In this document: positions 1 to 12,261 of the stretch, piece by piece | Position numbering within the stretch: position 1 is the first letter of the stretch | Layout of the letters: each line of letters begins with the position of its first letter | From: Umbilicaria muhlenbergii | Lineage: Eukaryota > Ascomycota > Lecanoromycetes > Umbilicariales > Umbilicariaceae | NCBI GenBank assembly: GCA_000611775.1 | Contig: KK106987.1 | Span: 930,001 to 994,000, forward strand | Length of the DNA: 64,000 nt | Reading direction: 5' to 3' | Program-made: the position numbers and the translations under genes | The notes under the pieces: generated by a model | The model's input: the letters and a program-made list of their open reading frames with translations, nothing else | What the model was told of the DNA's origin: nothing | Database searches by the model: none

Positions 1-862
1 AGTATGCCAATGCAAGACCACCAATATTCTGCAACAGGTCAGCCGCTGGCAACCATTTTGAGATTCACGGATCCTTACCATAAAAAATTCGAGCGCCAGG
101 AAAGCACCTCTTGCCTGGTGACTACTGACTTCTGCAGACCATACCGGAATGACGCAGTCAATAGCACCAACGCCAACACCTGCGATAACACGAGCGCAGC
201 ACATCCAGGTAATGTTATAGGCTGAGGCTTGTAGAACAGCGCCTAGGAACGCCCACATTGAACCGAATACGACAGCTTTGATACGGCCACATCGATCCGC
301 AAGAGAGCCAGCAACAAGTGCTCCGATAAACGTTCCTCCGTAATACACCGCCACAATGCCACCTTCAGCGGCAACATTTCGTGAATTGCCTCGCAACTTA
401 TTAGCTTCAAGCCGGTGCAGTAGCTTGGCAGGTCATACCGGTAACAGGGGCAATGCCCATGTGTTCCTGATAGTCAGGGTTTAGATTGACTTGAGACATC
501 ACCCCCTGATCGTAGCCGTAGAACATAATGGCAATACCTAAAGCACCGATGATGAGCACACTCTCCTGAACACTGCTGGTACTATCCATGTTCATACCTG
601 CAAACAGATTGATAGCATAGTACATGGTCTTGGGATTCTTGAATTTCAGCATGCGCTTCTGGCTGTAGCCCCCAGGAAACCACTTCTCGAACTTCCATGG
701 TTGTGGATACTTTAGACCTTTGAATTCATCCTCCTTAGCGGGTTCTGACGAAGGGCTGTCGAGCTTTCCCTCGTAATGCTCAGTCTCTCTAGGCGCAGAT
801 TTCACGGGCGAGGAGTTTGACCTTGCAGCCTCTTCTCTGGGTTCTCTATGCTCTGGAATCAT
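1..862 (-). CDS. MFS sugar transporter, 5' part (cut by window edge)
   Basis: N-terminal part of a major facilitator superfamily hexose/sugar transporter, a plasma-membrane permease. Exons read on the minus strand are 862-598, 537-439, 362-79 and 28-1, with introns of 60, 76 and 50 nt; the rest lies outside the window. The joined frame gives a hydrophilic N-terminus of about 80 residues, then family motifs FYGYDQGVMSQVNL, GGIVAVYYGGTFIGA, LADRCGRIKAV (the loop 2-3 signature) and ALEFFMNIGGLALAY, which runs across the last intron. I start at 862 because it is the first ATG in frame; the upstream in-frame codon at 925 is TTG. The 60-nt first intron is a multiple of three and stop-free, so an unspliced form would add 20 residues. 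Substrate cannot be told. Family call is firm; exact splice sites are my reading. Confidence 0.85.
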
Positions 863-2043
863 AGTCGACAATAACGCAACGTACCCGAATGGCAAGGCCT
901 GAATACCTAGAGAGAAAGCTCTCAAGGCAAGGGTTTGTCCTTTTACTGGAAGGTCTGGAGGCAGGCTAGATCCTAACGTTGGTTTAGAGCGCAGTCGACA
1001 TCAATTATGACCCGCAGATTCAGCACAGAACACAAATGACGAAGCTTGAAGGATGATAGATCTTTTGGACCCTGAACCTTCCTGAAGGAAGAGAAGAACG
1101 ATTCGCAGAGAAACGTGAGATGCAAAGACAAGAGTAACACGGAGATCTATGAGAACACCCTGCATATCCAGATGCCGAGAACACCCTGTCCATCAGGACA
1201 AACATGACGTCAAGGAGTTGGATGTTGGGACCTAGGCAGGAGGATAAACAGTTTAAACATGAACGAATGCAGCTGATTCGGGCGTATAAATCGCTATCCA
1301 GGAAGACACTCGGGGGCGCGCTTTGCTTGCCAGCCGCTGTCGCATCAATGCACGGTAGCTCCTTGCTAAAGAGAAGTTGTCCTTGCGTTCCGCTTGTTAG
1401 CTCGCGTCTGTTCGCACGGCTCAGCGCCGATTCGTTATCTAATACGATTTCATCCTTTAAAGTCCAATGAGGAACTTTGCATGACAGATCTTGGGGTGTA
1501 AAGAAGGAGTGTGGTGGGGAAGCGAAATTCTGATTAGAAAGGAGGAGTATCTACCTTAGCTTCAAGTAATCAAGGGTGGACATACCACGACCAGTCTACT
1601 ACTCACGACTACTGCCACCACGGCAAGAGACCGCCACGGGATCATCGGTCTTACTCAAGATTTCTTTAGATCTACTGGCAAGACGTACTCGGTTATGCGG
1701 CCGAGTTATTAAGGACCTAACCTGGCGATCGACTTTGAGTATGTCAAAGTTGCCCTAATGAATGGCAAAGCACGGTCACCTCCACTAGCGCACGATCACT
1801 TAGGTAGCAAGTGCAACCTCTTGCACTTTCGAAGGCCGATAGAGTGGAGCCCTTCGGATATGTCGAATACTCACAGGACCTGCGAATAAAGCAGGAAGGT
1901 TGGAAACAGGCCATAATGCTATGAACGCCTTAAGCCCCGTAGCATCCTGGTATCTTTCCCGATAACACACTCCATCGCTATGCCAATGCAAATGATTTGA
2001 AGAATCTACCGCGCACAAGGCCTCAAGCCAACCTCATATACCT
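863..2043. other. intergenic, transporter upstream region and RPC34 3' side
   Basis: About 1.2 kb between the divergent-side start of the sugar transporter and the end of RPC34. It holds only short open frames (the longest 88 codons, 1204-1470) without recognisable protein motifs or plausible exon chains. A TATAAA-like site lies near 1285. I see no gene here. Confidence 0.5.
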
Positions 2044-3160
2044 TCAAAGCGCGAGCCAATTTTCGAAGTACTGGCAGTTCCTTGGGTTGACGGGCCCCCC
2101 TTCCTCGCAAAGATTGAAGACAGGACATCGCCCGCAGGGTGCTTCGGTCAGACCATTCTCGACGTTCTCGCCGTCGGATCCTCCTACCTGGCGCACAGCC
2201 CTATACCCATTGCCATCCATGACCTTCACCAAAAGGCCGTCCCAGCAAAGTACGTCAAGCAGTTGCCGCATTTCCACCTCTTTCATGACTACATCGGAAA
2301 GGCCCGATGCATTGACAGCTTTTGTGATTTCCGGAACTGTAGGATACCCAATGTAGCCCGGCGGCATTGGCAGCATGCCCTTGGTTCTTTCTTTGCATAG
2401 ATCCTTGGATTGAAATTCTTTCTCTCTTAGCTCCTCTGCTTGTGCCTGCGTCAACTTTCCCTTCTCCTTCTTCTTTCCTGGATCTTTGCCTGACGGATGG
2501 CACCAGCTTCTGGCGATGACATATCTCTCCGACCAGCTGGCCATCTGGTGCACGAATTCCTCATCTAAAATCCCATCAGTGTAAAACGGACCTCCCGTTA
2601 CGTCTTCAGATGGTTGTAGCGTGGAAAGCATGAATGTCTTTCGGCCGGGATGTTTCGCGCTCTTGATTTGTTTGATATAGTTTTTTGCCTCAAGCGACTT
2701 CAGACAACGGTTCATGACAGTCTGATGGAGGTTGGTACGCGTTCGAATTGTGCGAGTCCATATGCCCTCGCGCGCCGAGGATTCCACGTAGGAGTAGACG
2801 AGGGCTTCTTCCGCATTGAGCGCTTTGTATCTATGTAGGAGCAATCATATCAGTATATGAGCCAGCAAAGACAGCTAGAGCACGGCCATACTTGGCAGCA
2901 TCTTCCTTTTTGACTAGTTTCCAACACAACTTCCCATCCCTAGTCATCATTTTTAGAAGACCCTCTTTTGATAGCTGCGTGGTACACGCTTGTAGTTGCT
3001 TGAGGTCGCCATCAGGAATGACATCGAACGCTAACAAGTCCTGTTGAGTAAACACCCGATCAGCGGGCTGGGTTGCGCACCGCGCATATAGGGCATGTTT
3101 GAGCTCCTTCGTGCTGGAGACTGCACTGGGCTCGTTGGACGCAGATGCAACGTCCGCCAT
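2044..3160 (-). CDS. RPC34: DNA-directed RNA polymerase III subunit RPC6 (C34)
   Basis: Subunit of the Pol III-specific C82-C34-C31 subcomplex, which helps recruit the polymerase by TFIIIB and open the promoter in the nucleus. Exons are 3160-2892 and 2830-2044, split by a 61-nt GT-AG intron; the product is 351 residues. The first half has winged-helix segments (FTQQDLLAFDVIPDGDLKQL, then IWTRTIRTRTNLHQTVMNRC). The C-terminus carries a four-cysteine cluster, CGRCPVFNLC followed by a Cys eleven residues later, matching the Fe-S binding region known in the human orthologue RPC39. The length is slightly above the yeast protein (317) because of a Lys-rich linker near residue 200. It is divergent from STI1 with about 400 bp between start codons. 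Confidence 0.93.
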
Positions 3161-3560
3161 GTTGTTGATAGTGACAGGATGAGAGATAGCAATACTATCC
3201 CTCGGTTTCAAAACCCTTCTGACGCTCCTCCAGCTCTTGTATGAGTGATAGCATCCGTAAGAGCAGAATGATCGAGATGACACTGAGCCTCAGGTCTATG
3301 GAATTTTGACAGGGCACCCCACCACGTGCCAATCATTCATCCAGACTCCGAAGGCGGTGAGAAATGTTTAAGTGCACTCCGATATGGTACCTGGGGGTCC
3401 AAGCTTCTTGTACTACGCACGGCTTCTTCCAGGCTCTTCTAGAAATTCAACATTCATAAAGTCAACATCACAAGGCTGCCTCTTACTTCTTGCATATATT
3501 CTCGACACATTAATGTTATTCTCCTCGGTATTCGGACAGCAAACTTCGTAATCAAGTACC
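3161..3560. promoter_or_regulatory. shared divergent promoter of RPC34 and STI1
   Basis: 400 bp separate the two start codons, so both genes must take their core promoters from here. It contains a CACGTG E-box core near 3324 and a heat-shock-element-like cluster near 3427-3444 on the STI1 side. No gene is visible. Confidence 0.55.
3427..3444 (+). promoter_or_regulatory. candidate heat shock element upstream of STI1
   Basis: TTC at 3427-3429, TTC at 3437-3439 and GAA at 3442-3444 sit on a 5-bp register (one unit missing), with the inverted pair TTCTAGAA at 3437-3444, about 120 bp before the STI1 start. STI1 orthologues are classic Hsf1 targets. The match is short and could be chance. Confidence 0.4.
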
Positions 3561-5553
3561 ATGGCAGATGCTTTAAAAGCCGAAGGCAACAAGGCCTTTG
3601 CGGCCAAGAACTTTGAGGAAGCAATGTATATATCCCAAACTTCACAAGACCGTCGAGCTTGAATTGCTGATCAATGACAGTGAGAAGTTTTCGCAGGCCA
3701 TAGAGATCGAGCCTCAAAATCACGTCTTGTACTCGAATCGATCAGGAGCCTATGCTTCGCTGAAGAACTTCGATAAAGCGCTTGAGGACGCGAACAAGAC
3801 TACCGAGCTTAAGCCGGACTGGGCAAAGGGCTGGGGTCGTAAAGGCGCTGCGCTACACGGGACGCAGGATTTGCGTATGCCATACCTTCGCTTGCAATTC
3901 TGGAGCTATGTGGACTAATTCTTGCAGTGGGTGCACACGATGCGTACGAAGAGGCTCTCAAATTGGATCCCGCCAATGCGCAAGCAAAGTCTGGCTTAGA
4001 CGCCGTCAAACGAGCTATAGATGCTGAGGCCAAGGAAGATGGCGTGGGAGGTGATCCAAGTGGTGGACTCGGCAGTTTCTTCAACGATCCTCAGATGCTA
4101 CAGAAACTTGCAGCCAACCCGAAGACGAGTGCACTGCTGGCGGACCCTGCTTTTATGGCCAAATTACAGCGATTGAAGCAAAACCCGAACAACATTGGCA
4201 TGGAGATGCAGGACCCGAGAATTCTGCAGGTCATGAGTGTGCTTCTTGGGATCGACATGTCGTTTGGCGCACCTGGTGAAGATGCTGGAAACGCCCCCGC
4301 TCAAGGTGGTTCACGGGAACCTGAAGAGGATACTCCAATGCCTGACGTTCGTCCATCTTCGGCCAAGTCTACACAACCGACAAAGGCTCCTGAGCCGGAA
4401 CCGGAACCGGAGCCAGAGCCAGAGGATGAAGAAGCTGCAGCGAAGAAGAAGGCTAAAGAAGACGCTGAGGCAGAGAAAAAGCTCGGTACAGAGAACTACA
4501 AGAAACGTCAATTCGATGCAGCGATTGGGCACTACAGCAAAGCATGGGAACTACACAAAGACATTACATACCTTACAAACATGAGCGCCGCCAAGTTTGA
4601 AAAGGGAGATTATGAAGGTGCCATTGAAGCATGCCAAAAAGCCATTGAAGAAGGTAGGGAAGCTATGGCAGACTTCAAGATCATTGCAAAGTAAGCCCTG
4701 ACCAACAAGTTTCGTAATCTACTCTATCATTACTGACATTCCTAGGGCTTTCGGCCGCATCGGCACAGCATACGAGAAGCTTGGGAACCTCCCACTCGCC
4801 ATCACCAACTATCAGAAATCCTTAACGGAACATCGTACCCCGGAGATCCTCAACAAACTCCGCGCTGCCGAAAAGGCACAGATAAAAGCCGAGAAGGAGG
4901 CGTACATTAACCCTGAGGAAGCGGACAAAGCACGCGAACTGGGGAATCAGAAGTTCAAAGAAGCAGACTGGCCAGGAGCGGTGGAGGCATATACCGAGAT
5001 GGTCAAACGCGCTCCTGATGACCCACGAGGTTACAGCAACCGAGCGGCAGCACTCATCAAACTGATGACGTTTCCTGGCGCTGTGGCGGATTGTGACGAG
5101 GCAATCAAGAAGGATCCGAAATTCATAAGGGCTTACCTGAGGAAGGCACAAGCTTTGTTCGCGATGAAAGAATACAACAAATGCCTGGACGTCTGCAGTG
5201 AAGCTATGGAGCATGACGAAGGTGGAAAGAATTACCGGGAGATTGAACAGCAGCAGCAAAAGGCCTTACAAGCCCAATACAGCGGAGCGCAAGGTGAAAC
5301 GGAGGAACAAACCATGGAGAGGATACAGAAGGATCCCGAGGTAAGTCTCGATTAAATCCTCTGTTCGTTCGAGCTGAGGGTTTTGCTAACTGTGACTTCC
5401 CAGATTATGGGAATTTTGCAGGATCCGGTAATGCAGAGTATACTGCAGCAAGCCAAGGGCGATCCGGCGGCGTTGCAGGAACACATGAAAAATGCCGGAA
5501 TCCGGTCCAAGATCCAAAAGCTAGTGGCAGCTGGGGTAATCAAGACCCGTTGA
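3561..5553 (+). CDS. STI1: Hsp70/Hsp90 co-chaperone Sti1 (Hop)
   Basis: Cytosolic adaptor that links Hsp70 and Hsp90 through TPR domains and passes clients between them. Exons are 3561-3625, 3681-3874, 3928-4690, 4746-5340 and 5404-5553, with four introns of 53-63 nt, giving 588 residues against 589 in yeast. Order: TPR1 (about 1-115), a first DP domain ([13 protein letters not shown], about 140-200), a [13 protein letters not shown] acidic linker near 245, TPR2A and TPR2B (about 265-510), and a second DP domain ending in VAAGVIKTR. The first intron splits the first TPR repeat after only 65 nt; joining restores [15 protein letters not shown]. The upstream heat-shock-like site suggests stress induction. 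Confidence 0.95.
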
Positions 5554-6519
5554 GGTTCCAAATTTCGAGATTCGGGATCTGAGAGGAGATGGAGGTGTGT
5601 GGGCTCCGGTGGCTTACCCACGGCCCAATCATCTTCGCAGGCGATTTGTGCTTTCCAATCGAGCAAGTTAGCGACTTTCCTGTACTGTACTGTATTGCAT
5701 TGCACTCGTACAGCAGATAGCGGACGCGAATGATAACGTAGCACATGCGAATGCTTGAAATCCGATGATTGGTCGGAACATGGTCAGCGCATGCATTTGA
5801 ATTCCAGCTGGAGTGTGGAGTGTGCCGGGGGCGTGGTGGGCACTCGTTGGGGCGTGATTGGACCTTGACGGCGGAGCGGACCTAGCCTGTAAGTAAAGCG
5901 GTGTATGATTGGCCACCTAGCTCGGCTTCCTTTGCAAGGTTCCTCAGGGTGGTTACTCCATATGCGACCAGAACGCCTCCCGTGCAGCGTCACTATTCAA
6001 TTCAATCCCAATCCCCGGGACGGAGTACGGAACACAATCCTCCCCCTTGAGTATTGCAGACGAGGAGACCACCAATCTCCCCTAGTGCGGTGCTTTGTAC
6101 TCTGGACGGCGTGGTGTGTTCACTTGACCATCGCAAGGTGAGACAGCAGCTTCGACAACGACTCTTGAAGGATAATGCTCGGAGACCTCTCATCTGTCCT
6201 ATCTCGCTCCCACGAGTGCTACTCGGTACACTTCTCTGCTGCTGCGGTGGGTCAGGGTCTCGCAATTAGAGCGCGCTAAACGCCGATCTATTGTCGCTAA
6301 CAATTCAAGCTTCCTTGGGTGAGAGCGACCCAGTGCTATCGTATCTAAGCCCTCGTGGCTCCTAGCTTCCCCATCCTCTGCTTCGACCCTCCACCGATGC
6401 GGTTGCCTTTCGCGCCAGAAAAGCACGCAGAAACTGCTTGGGCTCTTCTGAGACCCGCAGGAGCTGTTGAGACAATACATATCTCCTGTGCCTGGCCTTG
6501 AGCCACTCCCGCCTTCACC
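5554..6519. promoter_or_regulatory. intergenic region, tricalbin promoter
   Basis: 966 bp between STI1 and the tricalbin start. Small open frames on both strands have no protein features. It presumably holds the STI1 3' UTR and the tricalbin promoter and leader; no defined element stands out. Confidence 0.4.
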
Positions 6520-9500
6520 ATGCTATCGAACCTTCAAGCTCACGCCAATGAGCTCAAATCGCAAGGAGCTGCTGAGGCTGCCCGAGATCCAAACAGCAGT
6601 GTGACAACTCAGGATGCGGAGCGGGTCATGATCGAGGAGGCGAAGAAGACTGGCGGTGTGGCTCTTCATTTCAATCCGGACGCCTCACCAGAGGAGAAAG
6701 CTGCGCAAGCACGTTCCGTAGGGCCCAATCATTGTTCAGAGCAAACATGAACGATGCTAACATAAAGATACTCAGCATTTACCTTCCAATTTCCATCACG
6801 AGCACAAACCCAAGGCCGTTGGCATAGCCACCGACATCGTACGTGATCTCTACGGCGGGCGGAAATCTCATGAAACTGATTCATATTGCTTAGGACGATG
6901 GGACGGCGGAAAAATACGACCTTCCTTCTCCAAACAGAGAACGCGCTCTTGCTCCTGCTTCCCCTCAGCCCAATGGGAAGCCTGCTGAGACCAACGGACA
7001 TGTTCCCGAAGACGAAGACACTAAGTGGAAGCATTTTGGCTGGGCTCCTCGGATCGGACCAGGGAGCTTTACCGAGGCAGACGCAAGTGAGAGTCTGCTG
7101 GATCATCAAACCTGGGTGGAGAGCAAGTTAGGCGAGAAATTCTATGGCGGTAGGCTTAAACGTAGCTCAACTGTGTCTTTTGAGCAACTGGCTGATGACC
7201 GCTTAGACTGGTATCACAACACCGCTGTCATTGTTTTCGCCTGCCTTGCTTCGTGGATTTGTGCTATTTTAGGTGGTGGCCTTGCCTGGCTCTTCCTCAT
7301 CATGGCCTGCTGTGGTACCTATTACCGGACGTCTATTCGGAGAGTACGGCGCAATTTTCGAGACGATGTGGATCGCGAAATGGCAAAGGCCCGTTTGGAG
7401 ACCGACTCTGAAAGCCTCGAGTGGATCAACAGCTTCCTTGTTAAGTTCTGGCCGATATTTGCACCACTGCTTTGCGAAATGGTTGTCAAATCCGTGGACC
7501 AGATATTGAGCGCATCAACACCGGCCTTTCTTGACAGCATGCGTATGGAAGATTTCATACTCGGCTCTAAACCGCCACGACTGGAGCATGTGAAAACATA
7601 TCCAAAGGCAGAAGACGACATTGTTCTGATGGACTGGAAATTCAGTTTTACGCCAAACGATACTCTGGATATGACGGCCCGGCAGCTGAAATACAAAATC
7701 AATCCAAAAGTCGTACTGGCGATACGGATTGGCAAAGGGTTGGTGAGTAAAGCTATCCACGTCATCGTGGAAGACTTCGCTTTTTCGGGCATGATGAGAG
7801 TCAAATTCAGGCTTCAGGTGCCATGGCCGCACATCGAGAAAGTTGAAATCTGTTTCCTGGGGCAGCCAGACATCGACTATGTCTGCAAACCCCTTGGTGG
7901 AGATACGCTTGGATTCGATATCAACTTCATCCCAGGACTAGAAACGTTCATCAAAGATCAGATCCACGGTAATTTGCGTCCAATGATGTATGACCCGAAT
8001 GTGTTCCCAATAGAAATCGCCAAGATGCTCGCAGGTAATCCTGTCGACCAAGCCATTGGTGTGCTGGCCGTCACAATCCATGGAGCCCAGGGTCTGAAGA
8101 ACTCCGATAAGCTTGCAGGAACTCCTGATCCTTATACAGTGGTATCGTTGAACAGCCGGGCGCCACTTGGTCGAACCAAGACAGTCAAGGGGAACGCCAA
8201 TCCTCGTTGGAACGAGACCATATTTGTCATCATCACCTCACTCACTGATGCCCTTACTCTGCAAGTCTTTGACTTCAATGAGATCCGTACGGACAAGATG
8301 CTTGGCACCGCAACCTTTGCACTGGACCTGTTGGAACAGGTCTCTGAGCACGAGAACTTGCAGCTGGAGGTCATGGGGAACGGCAAGTCTCGTGGTAATG
8401 TCCAGGCTGATGTGCGCTTCTTCCCTGTTTTGGAAGGCAGAAAGCTTGAAGATGGCACAATGGAGCCCGCTCCTGAGTCAAACACTGGTATTGCCAGATT
8501 TACCATCGAGCAAGCGAAGGATCTAGACGGCACCAAGAGTTTCATCGGCCAACTGAATCCTTACGCAATCCTCCTTCTCAACAAGAAGCCCGTACATACA
8601 ACGAAGAAGCTCAAGAGGACAAACAATCCTGTCTGGGACGATGGTTCGAAAGAGTTCCTCATTACGGATCGTAAGGCAGCTAAGCTCGGTTTGGTTATCA
8701 AGGATGACCGAGACCTTGGGGAAGATCCAGTATTGGGGACTTGGGGCGAGGTCAAATTTGACGACATGATTGAATCCGTTGAGAAAGGGCAGGCGTGGTA
8801 CAATCTTGGTGGCGCGAAGACTGGAAGAATCCAGTTGATGTTGCAATGGAAGCCCATCGCTCTGAAGGGTATCACTGGTGGATCCGGTGGGTACATTACC
8901 CCTATCGGGGTCATGCGATTACATTTCCAGAATGCCCGTGATGTCCGTAATGTCGACACCATGGGCAAATCAGATCCTTATGTGCGCGTGCTTCTGTCCG
9001 GGATTGAGAAGGGTAGAACAGTCACTTTCCAAAATGATCTGAATCCAGACTGGGATGAGGTAGTTTACGTGCCAATGCATTCAACTCGCGAGCGTCTTAC
9101 GCTGGAGGTTATGGATGAGGAGAACGTTGGAAAGGATCGCTCACTAGGTCTCGTTGAGCTTGCTGCAGCCGATTACATCCACCAAGACGATAATGGCGAG
9201 TACGAAGTCAAAGACTCCAAACGCCAGATGTCCGAACCTCTGCGGATGAAAGGCAAAGGGGTTCCTAAGGGAACATTAAATTTTACTGTTTCATTCTATC
9301 CCACCTTCGATATTGCGGATCCAGAAGATGAGGAAGCCGAAAAGGCTAGCCAGGAAGCTGATGGGGCGGAACAATCAAAGACTGGGATGAGAACCAGTAT
9401 CGGATCGCAGGCGAAGCAGAGCATCGAGAAAGATCCAGTCGCAGCGGTAAATGTCAAAGCTCAAACTCTTCGCGAGACTGGTACTAACCTCACCCATCAG

Positions 9501-11338
9501 CTGGTGAATGGGAAGGAGCAAGAACAGGCTGAGCCTGCTGATGTTCCGAAACCACAACCAAAGCTCCACCTTACACCAGAAGATCTTGTCAAATATGGTA
9601 AGTGTGACCGGTCCCCGTAAGATTCTCTTTAACGTGGCTAATGAGATTTTACGTACAGAGTCTGGGCTTCTTATCTTCAAGCTTATAGAGGCAGATCTAG
9701 CTCATTCCAACGTTCATGTGGAAGTGGTTATGGACGATATGGTATTTCCCTCGTATGTTTCTTCGAAAGCTACATCTCGACACACCAACTTTGGCGAAAG
9801 TAAATAGCTTCCTTGCCCATATCAGGATCTCACAAGGCTGACAAGGTGCCACAGCTGGAGACGCATTTGTACGAGAATTGGACGTGTCTAAGATTACCTT
9901 GCGTCTTAAGGAAAAGCATGACAAGAAAGGCGAAGATAATCCAGACCAGACGATTGCTAAACTGGTGGGCAATACACTGGATACCCTACAAAGATGTCTG
10001 GTCAGTATCCGTGTTGCCTCTGAAGTTTTAGATCCGAAGACTCACATGCCGTAGTACAAACCCACCGAGTTAACCCTAAAAGGCTCCGACGGGGCTATCA
10101 GCAGAGTTACTGTGAGCCTGAAATACTTGCCAGTCAAGATGCATCTGGATCCCAGCGAGAGTATCAACAATATGGGTAGCCTTCGCGTCGATGTTCTAGA
10201 CGCTGCCGATCTACCATCGATGGACCGCAATGGATACAGTGACCCATTTTGCAAGTTCGTATTGAACGGAAAGGAAGTCTACAAAACGAAGATTCAGAAG
10301 AAAACACTTCATCCCGCATGGAACGAGTTCTTCGAGGTTCCGATCAGTTCACGTACTGCTGCCGATTTTCGCGTTAGAGTCATGGACTGGGATCTTGGCG
10401 ATAAGGATGATCTTTTAGGCGCAGCTGTCATCAATCTCACAACGTTGGAGCCGATGATACCGCAGGAGATGAGGCTTGCCTTGGATGGTAAGTCTGGCGT
10501 AATCAGACTGAGGCTGCGTTTTACGTCCGCCTACGTAACACGATCCCGGCAAGGCTCGTCCACCTTCTCCGGGACCTTCGCTACTCCTGGCAAGGTTGTT
10601 GGTGCACCAGTCAAAGGGGTTACTATGGTTGGCGGTGCTGTGGGTGGTGGGGTGGTCAAAGGAGCTTCTTTCCTCCGCCATGGCTTCAAGAGCAGAAAAG
10701 ATAGCCGCGAAGTCAGTAATGGCTTCGTTGAGCCTCCAGAGGAGGAGCAGATCACAAACGGCGTGAACGGCACGAATTGGGATTCCATGGGTACGCCCCC
10801 ACAGGCAGCTCCAATATTCGATGGAAGTCCTTCTCTGCCTCAAACTCCCCCCTCGCATACTCGGTCGAGAAGCTTTGGGGCCGGCAGTCTTGCGAGCGCG
10901 GCGGGGGCCACTCCAGGTAAACCCGAACAGGGTACCGCAATGCTCAGCGTCTTGTCAGCTTCGGGCTATCCCGCTTCCGCCAAGGTGCAGGTACACATCA
11001 AACAGGTATCTCCCAAGGGCGCCAAGGAGGTGCACAAGACCAAAGCCGTCAAGTCCTCATCCGGCCATGTGCAGTGGGAGCAAGAAACGGCCAAAGTCAA
11101 CTGTACACCTGATACGCAATTCCAGATTCACGTCAAAGATCATACCATGTTCGGGGGAGACGACCTCGGTGATGCATTGTTTTTCGTCGATGACTCCTCG
11201 ACCGGCAGTGAAAAGACCGTCACAGCTGGTGAGGGCACGGTTGTGCTCAGATCCAGCTTCACACATGGCGACGCTGGCGGAGTTAAGGATAGTCCGCGCA
11301 GCTCAGCGAGAAGAAGTCTTCTTGGGAAAGGAAGGTAG
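6520..11338 (+). CDS. tricalbin / extended synaptotagmin (SMP + C2 domains)
   Basis: ER-anchored tether and lipid-transfer protein of ER-plasma membrane contact sites. Exons are 6520-6717, 6776-6838, 6894-9597, 9659-9799, 9855-10000 and 10055-11338, giving 1511 residues. A polar N-terminus is followed by a hydrophobic hairpin near 196-235 (FACLASWICAILGGGLAWLF), an SMP domain at about 255-460, then C2 domains beginning near 465 (LAVTIHGAQGLKNSDKLAGT), near 610, near 760 and, in the last exon, near 1020 (LRVDVLDAADLPSMDRNGYS). A divergent fifth C2-like segment lies near the C-terminus. Asp-rich Ca2+ loops are visible in several C2 units (TPDPYT, KSDPYV, YSDPFC). The donor of the fifth intron is GTCAGT, a weak site. 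Tcb1/2/3 orthology cannot be separated from sequence alone. Confidence 0.93.
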
Positions 11339-11731
11339 AGACGGGGGGTGGTGTGAAAATTGTTTGCCTGGCGGTGCTCATTGACTCGGAGAGTTGCTCA
11401 TTCACTCAACCCTACAATTGCGTGCTTCTTCTAGACTTGATACCACTGCTGCGCTTGTATTTTAGCACCTATTGAACTCCTCACGAGCAATCCGTCATTG
11501 ATTTGTTGTTTGTGTTGTTGCGGATGAGTCAATTGCAAGCTCTCCTAATTTGTTTGACCACCTTCGACTAATCTGCAGCATAGGGACGGCTACTATTGTG
11601 TACATTTTTAGGTTCATCTTTCCGCACCATCACACTTTTACTGTTTGGCCTTGCTCTTGTTCTCCAGAGCACCGATCTATTGCCGTGGGTCACGGAGGCG
11701 CCTCTTGGACGCAATAGTAACCAAGCGGCAA
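11339..11731. other. tricalbin 3' flank, no gene seen
   Basis: T-rich 3' flank of the tricalbin gene without recognisable coding sequence; it leads into a short tandem repeat. Confidence 0.4.
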
Positions 11732-11811
11732 GGGCGTCACATGCTTGGGTGGTCACATGCTTAGGGCGTCACATGCTTAGGGCGTCACATGCTTAGAGGA
11801 TCACCTGCTTT
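11732..11811. repeat. 16-bp tandem repeat, five copies
   Basis: Five adjacent 16-bp units based on GGGCGTCACATGCTTA at 11732, 11748, 11764, 11780 and 11796. The third and fourth are identical and the outer ones carry a few changes. Likely a small minisatellite. Confidence 0.85.
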
Positions 11812-12089
11812 CTACGCTGCTGCGCTGGATTTGAATGCTGAAAGTGGACATTTGTCCTTTTTCATGCTTCACCATGCAGACATTCACCTGATCGGACGGC
11901 CAGCAAGGCCTCATGATCACTATTCACCGCCGGTGTCTTCTGTCTGCTCATTCATAGTGTAGTTGAGGCCTGCATTCACATTGTCATCTGTGGTTATAAA
12001 AGTCATCACCATCCAAGTCACAAACTTCCAACCCCCTACATATTTGCACCGCACACTCTTTACTGCATTTTGCTGCTGTTGTGCTACGC

Positions 12090-12261
12090 AGGCTTCTCTA
12101 CTACACAGGCTTCTCTACTACACAGGCTTCTCTACTACACAGGCTTCTCTACTCCGCAGGCTCCTCTACTCCGCAGGCTTCTCTACTCCGCAGGCTTCTC
12201 TACTCCGCAGGCTTCTCTACACTCTGCAGGCTCCTCTCCTGCGCAGGCTTCTCTACTCGAC
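12090..12261. repeat. 17-bp minisatellite, ten copies
   Basis: Ten units of AGGCTTCTCTACTACAC or AGGCTTCTCTACTCCGC start at 12090 and run head to tail; one unit is 19 bp. Early units end in ACAC and later ones in CCGC, so the array has two sub-blocks. Because 17 is not a multiple of three and the unit has no stop in any plus-strand frame, all three plus frames stay open through the array. The apparent 80-140-codon frames here (within 11963-12498) are therefore best explained by the repeat, not by a gene. Confidence 0.9.
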
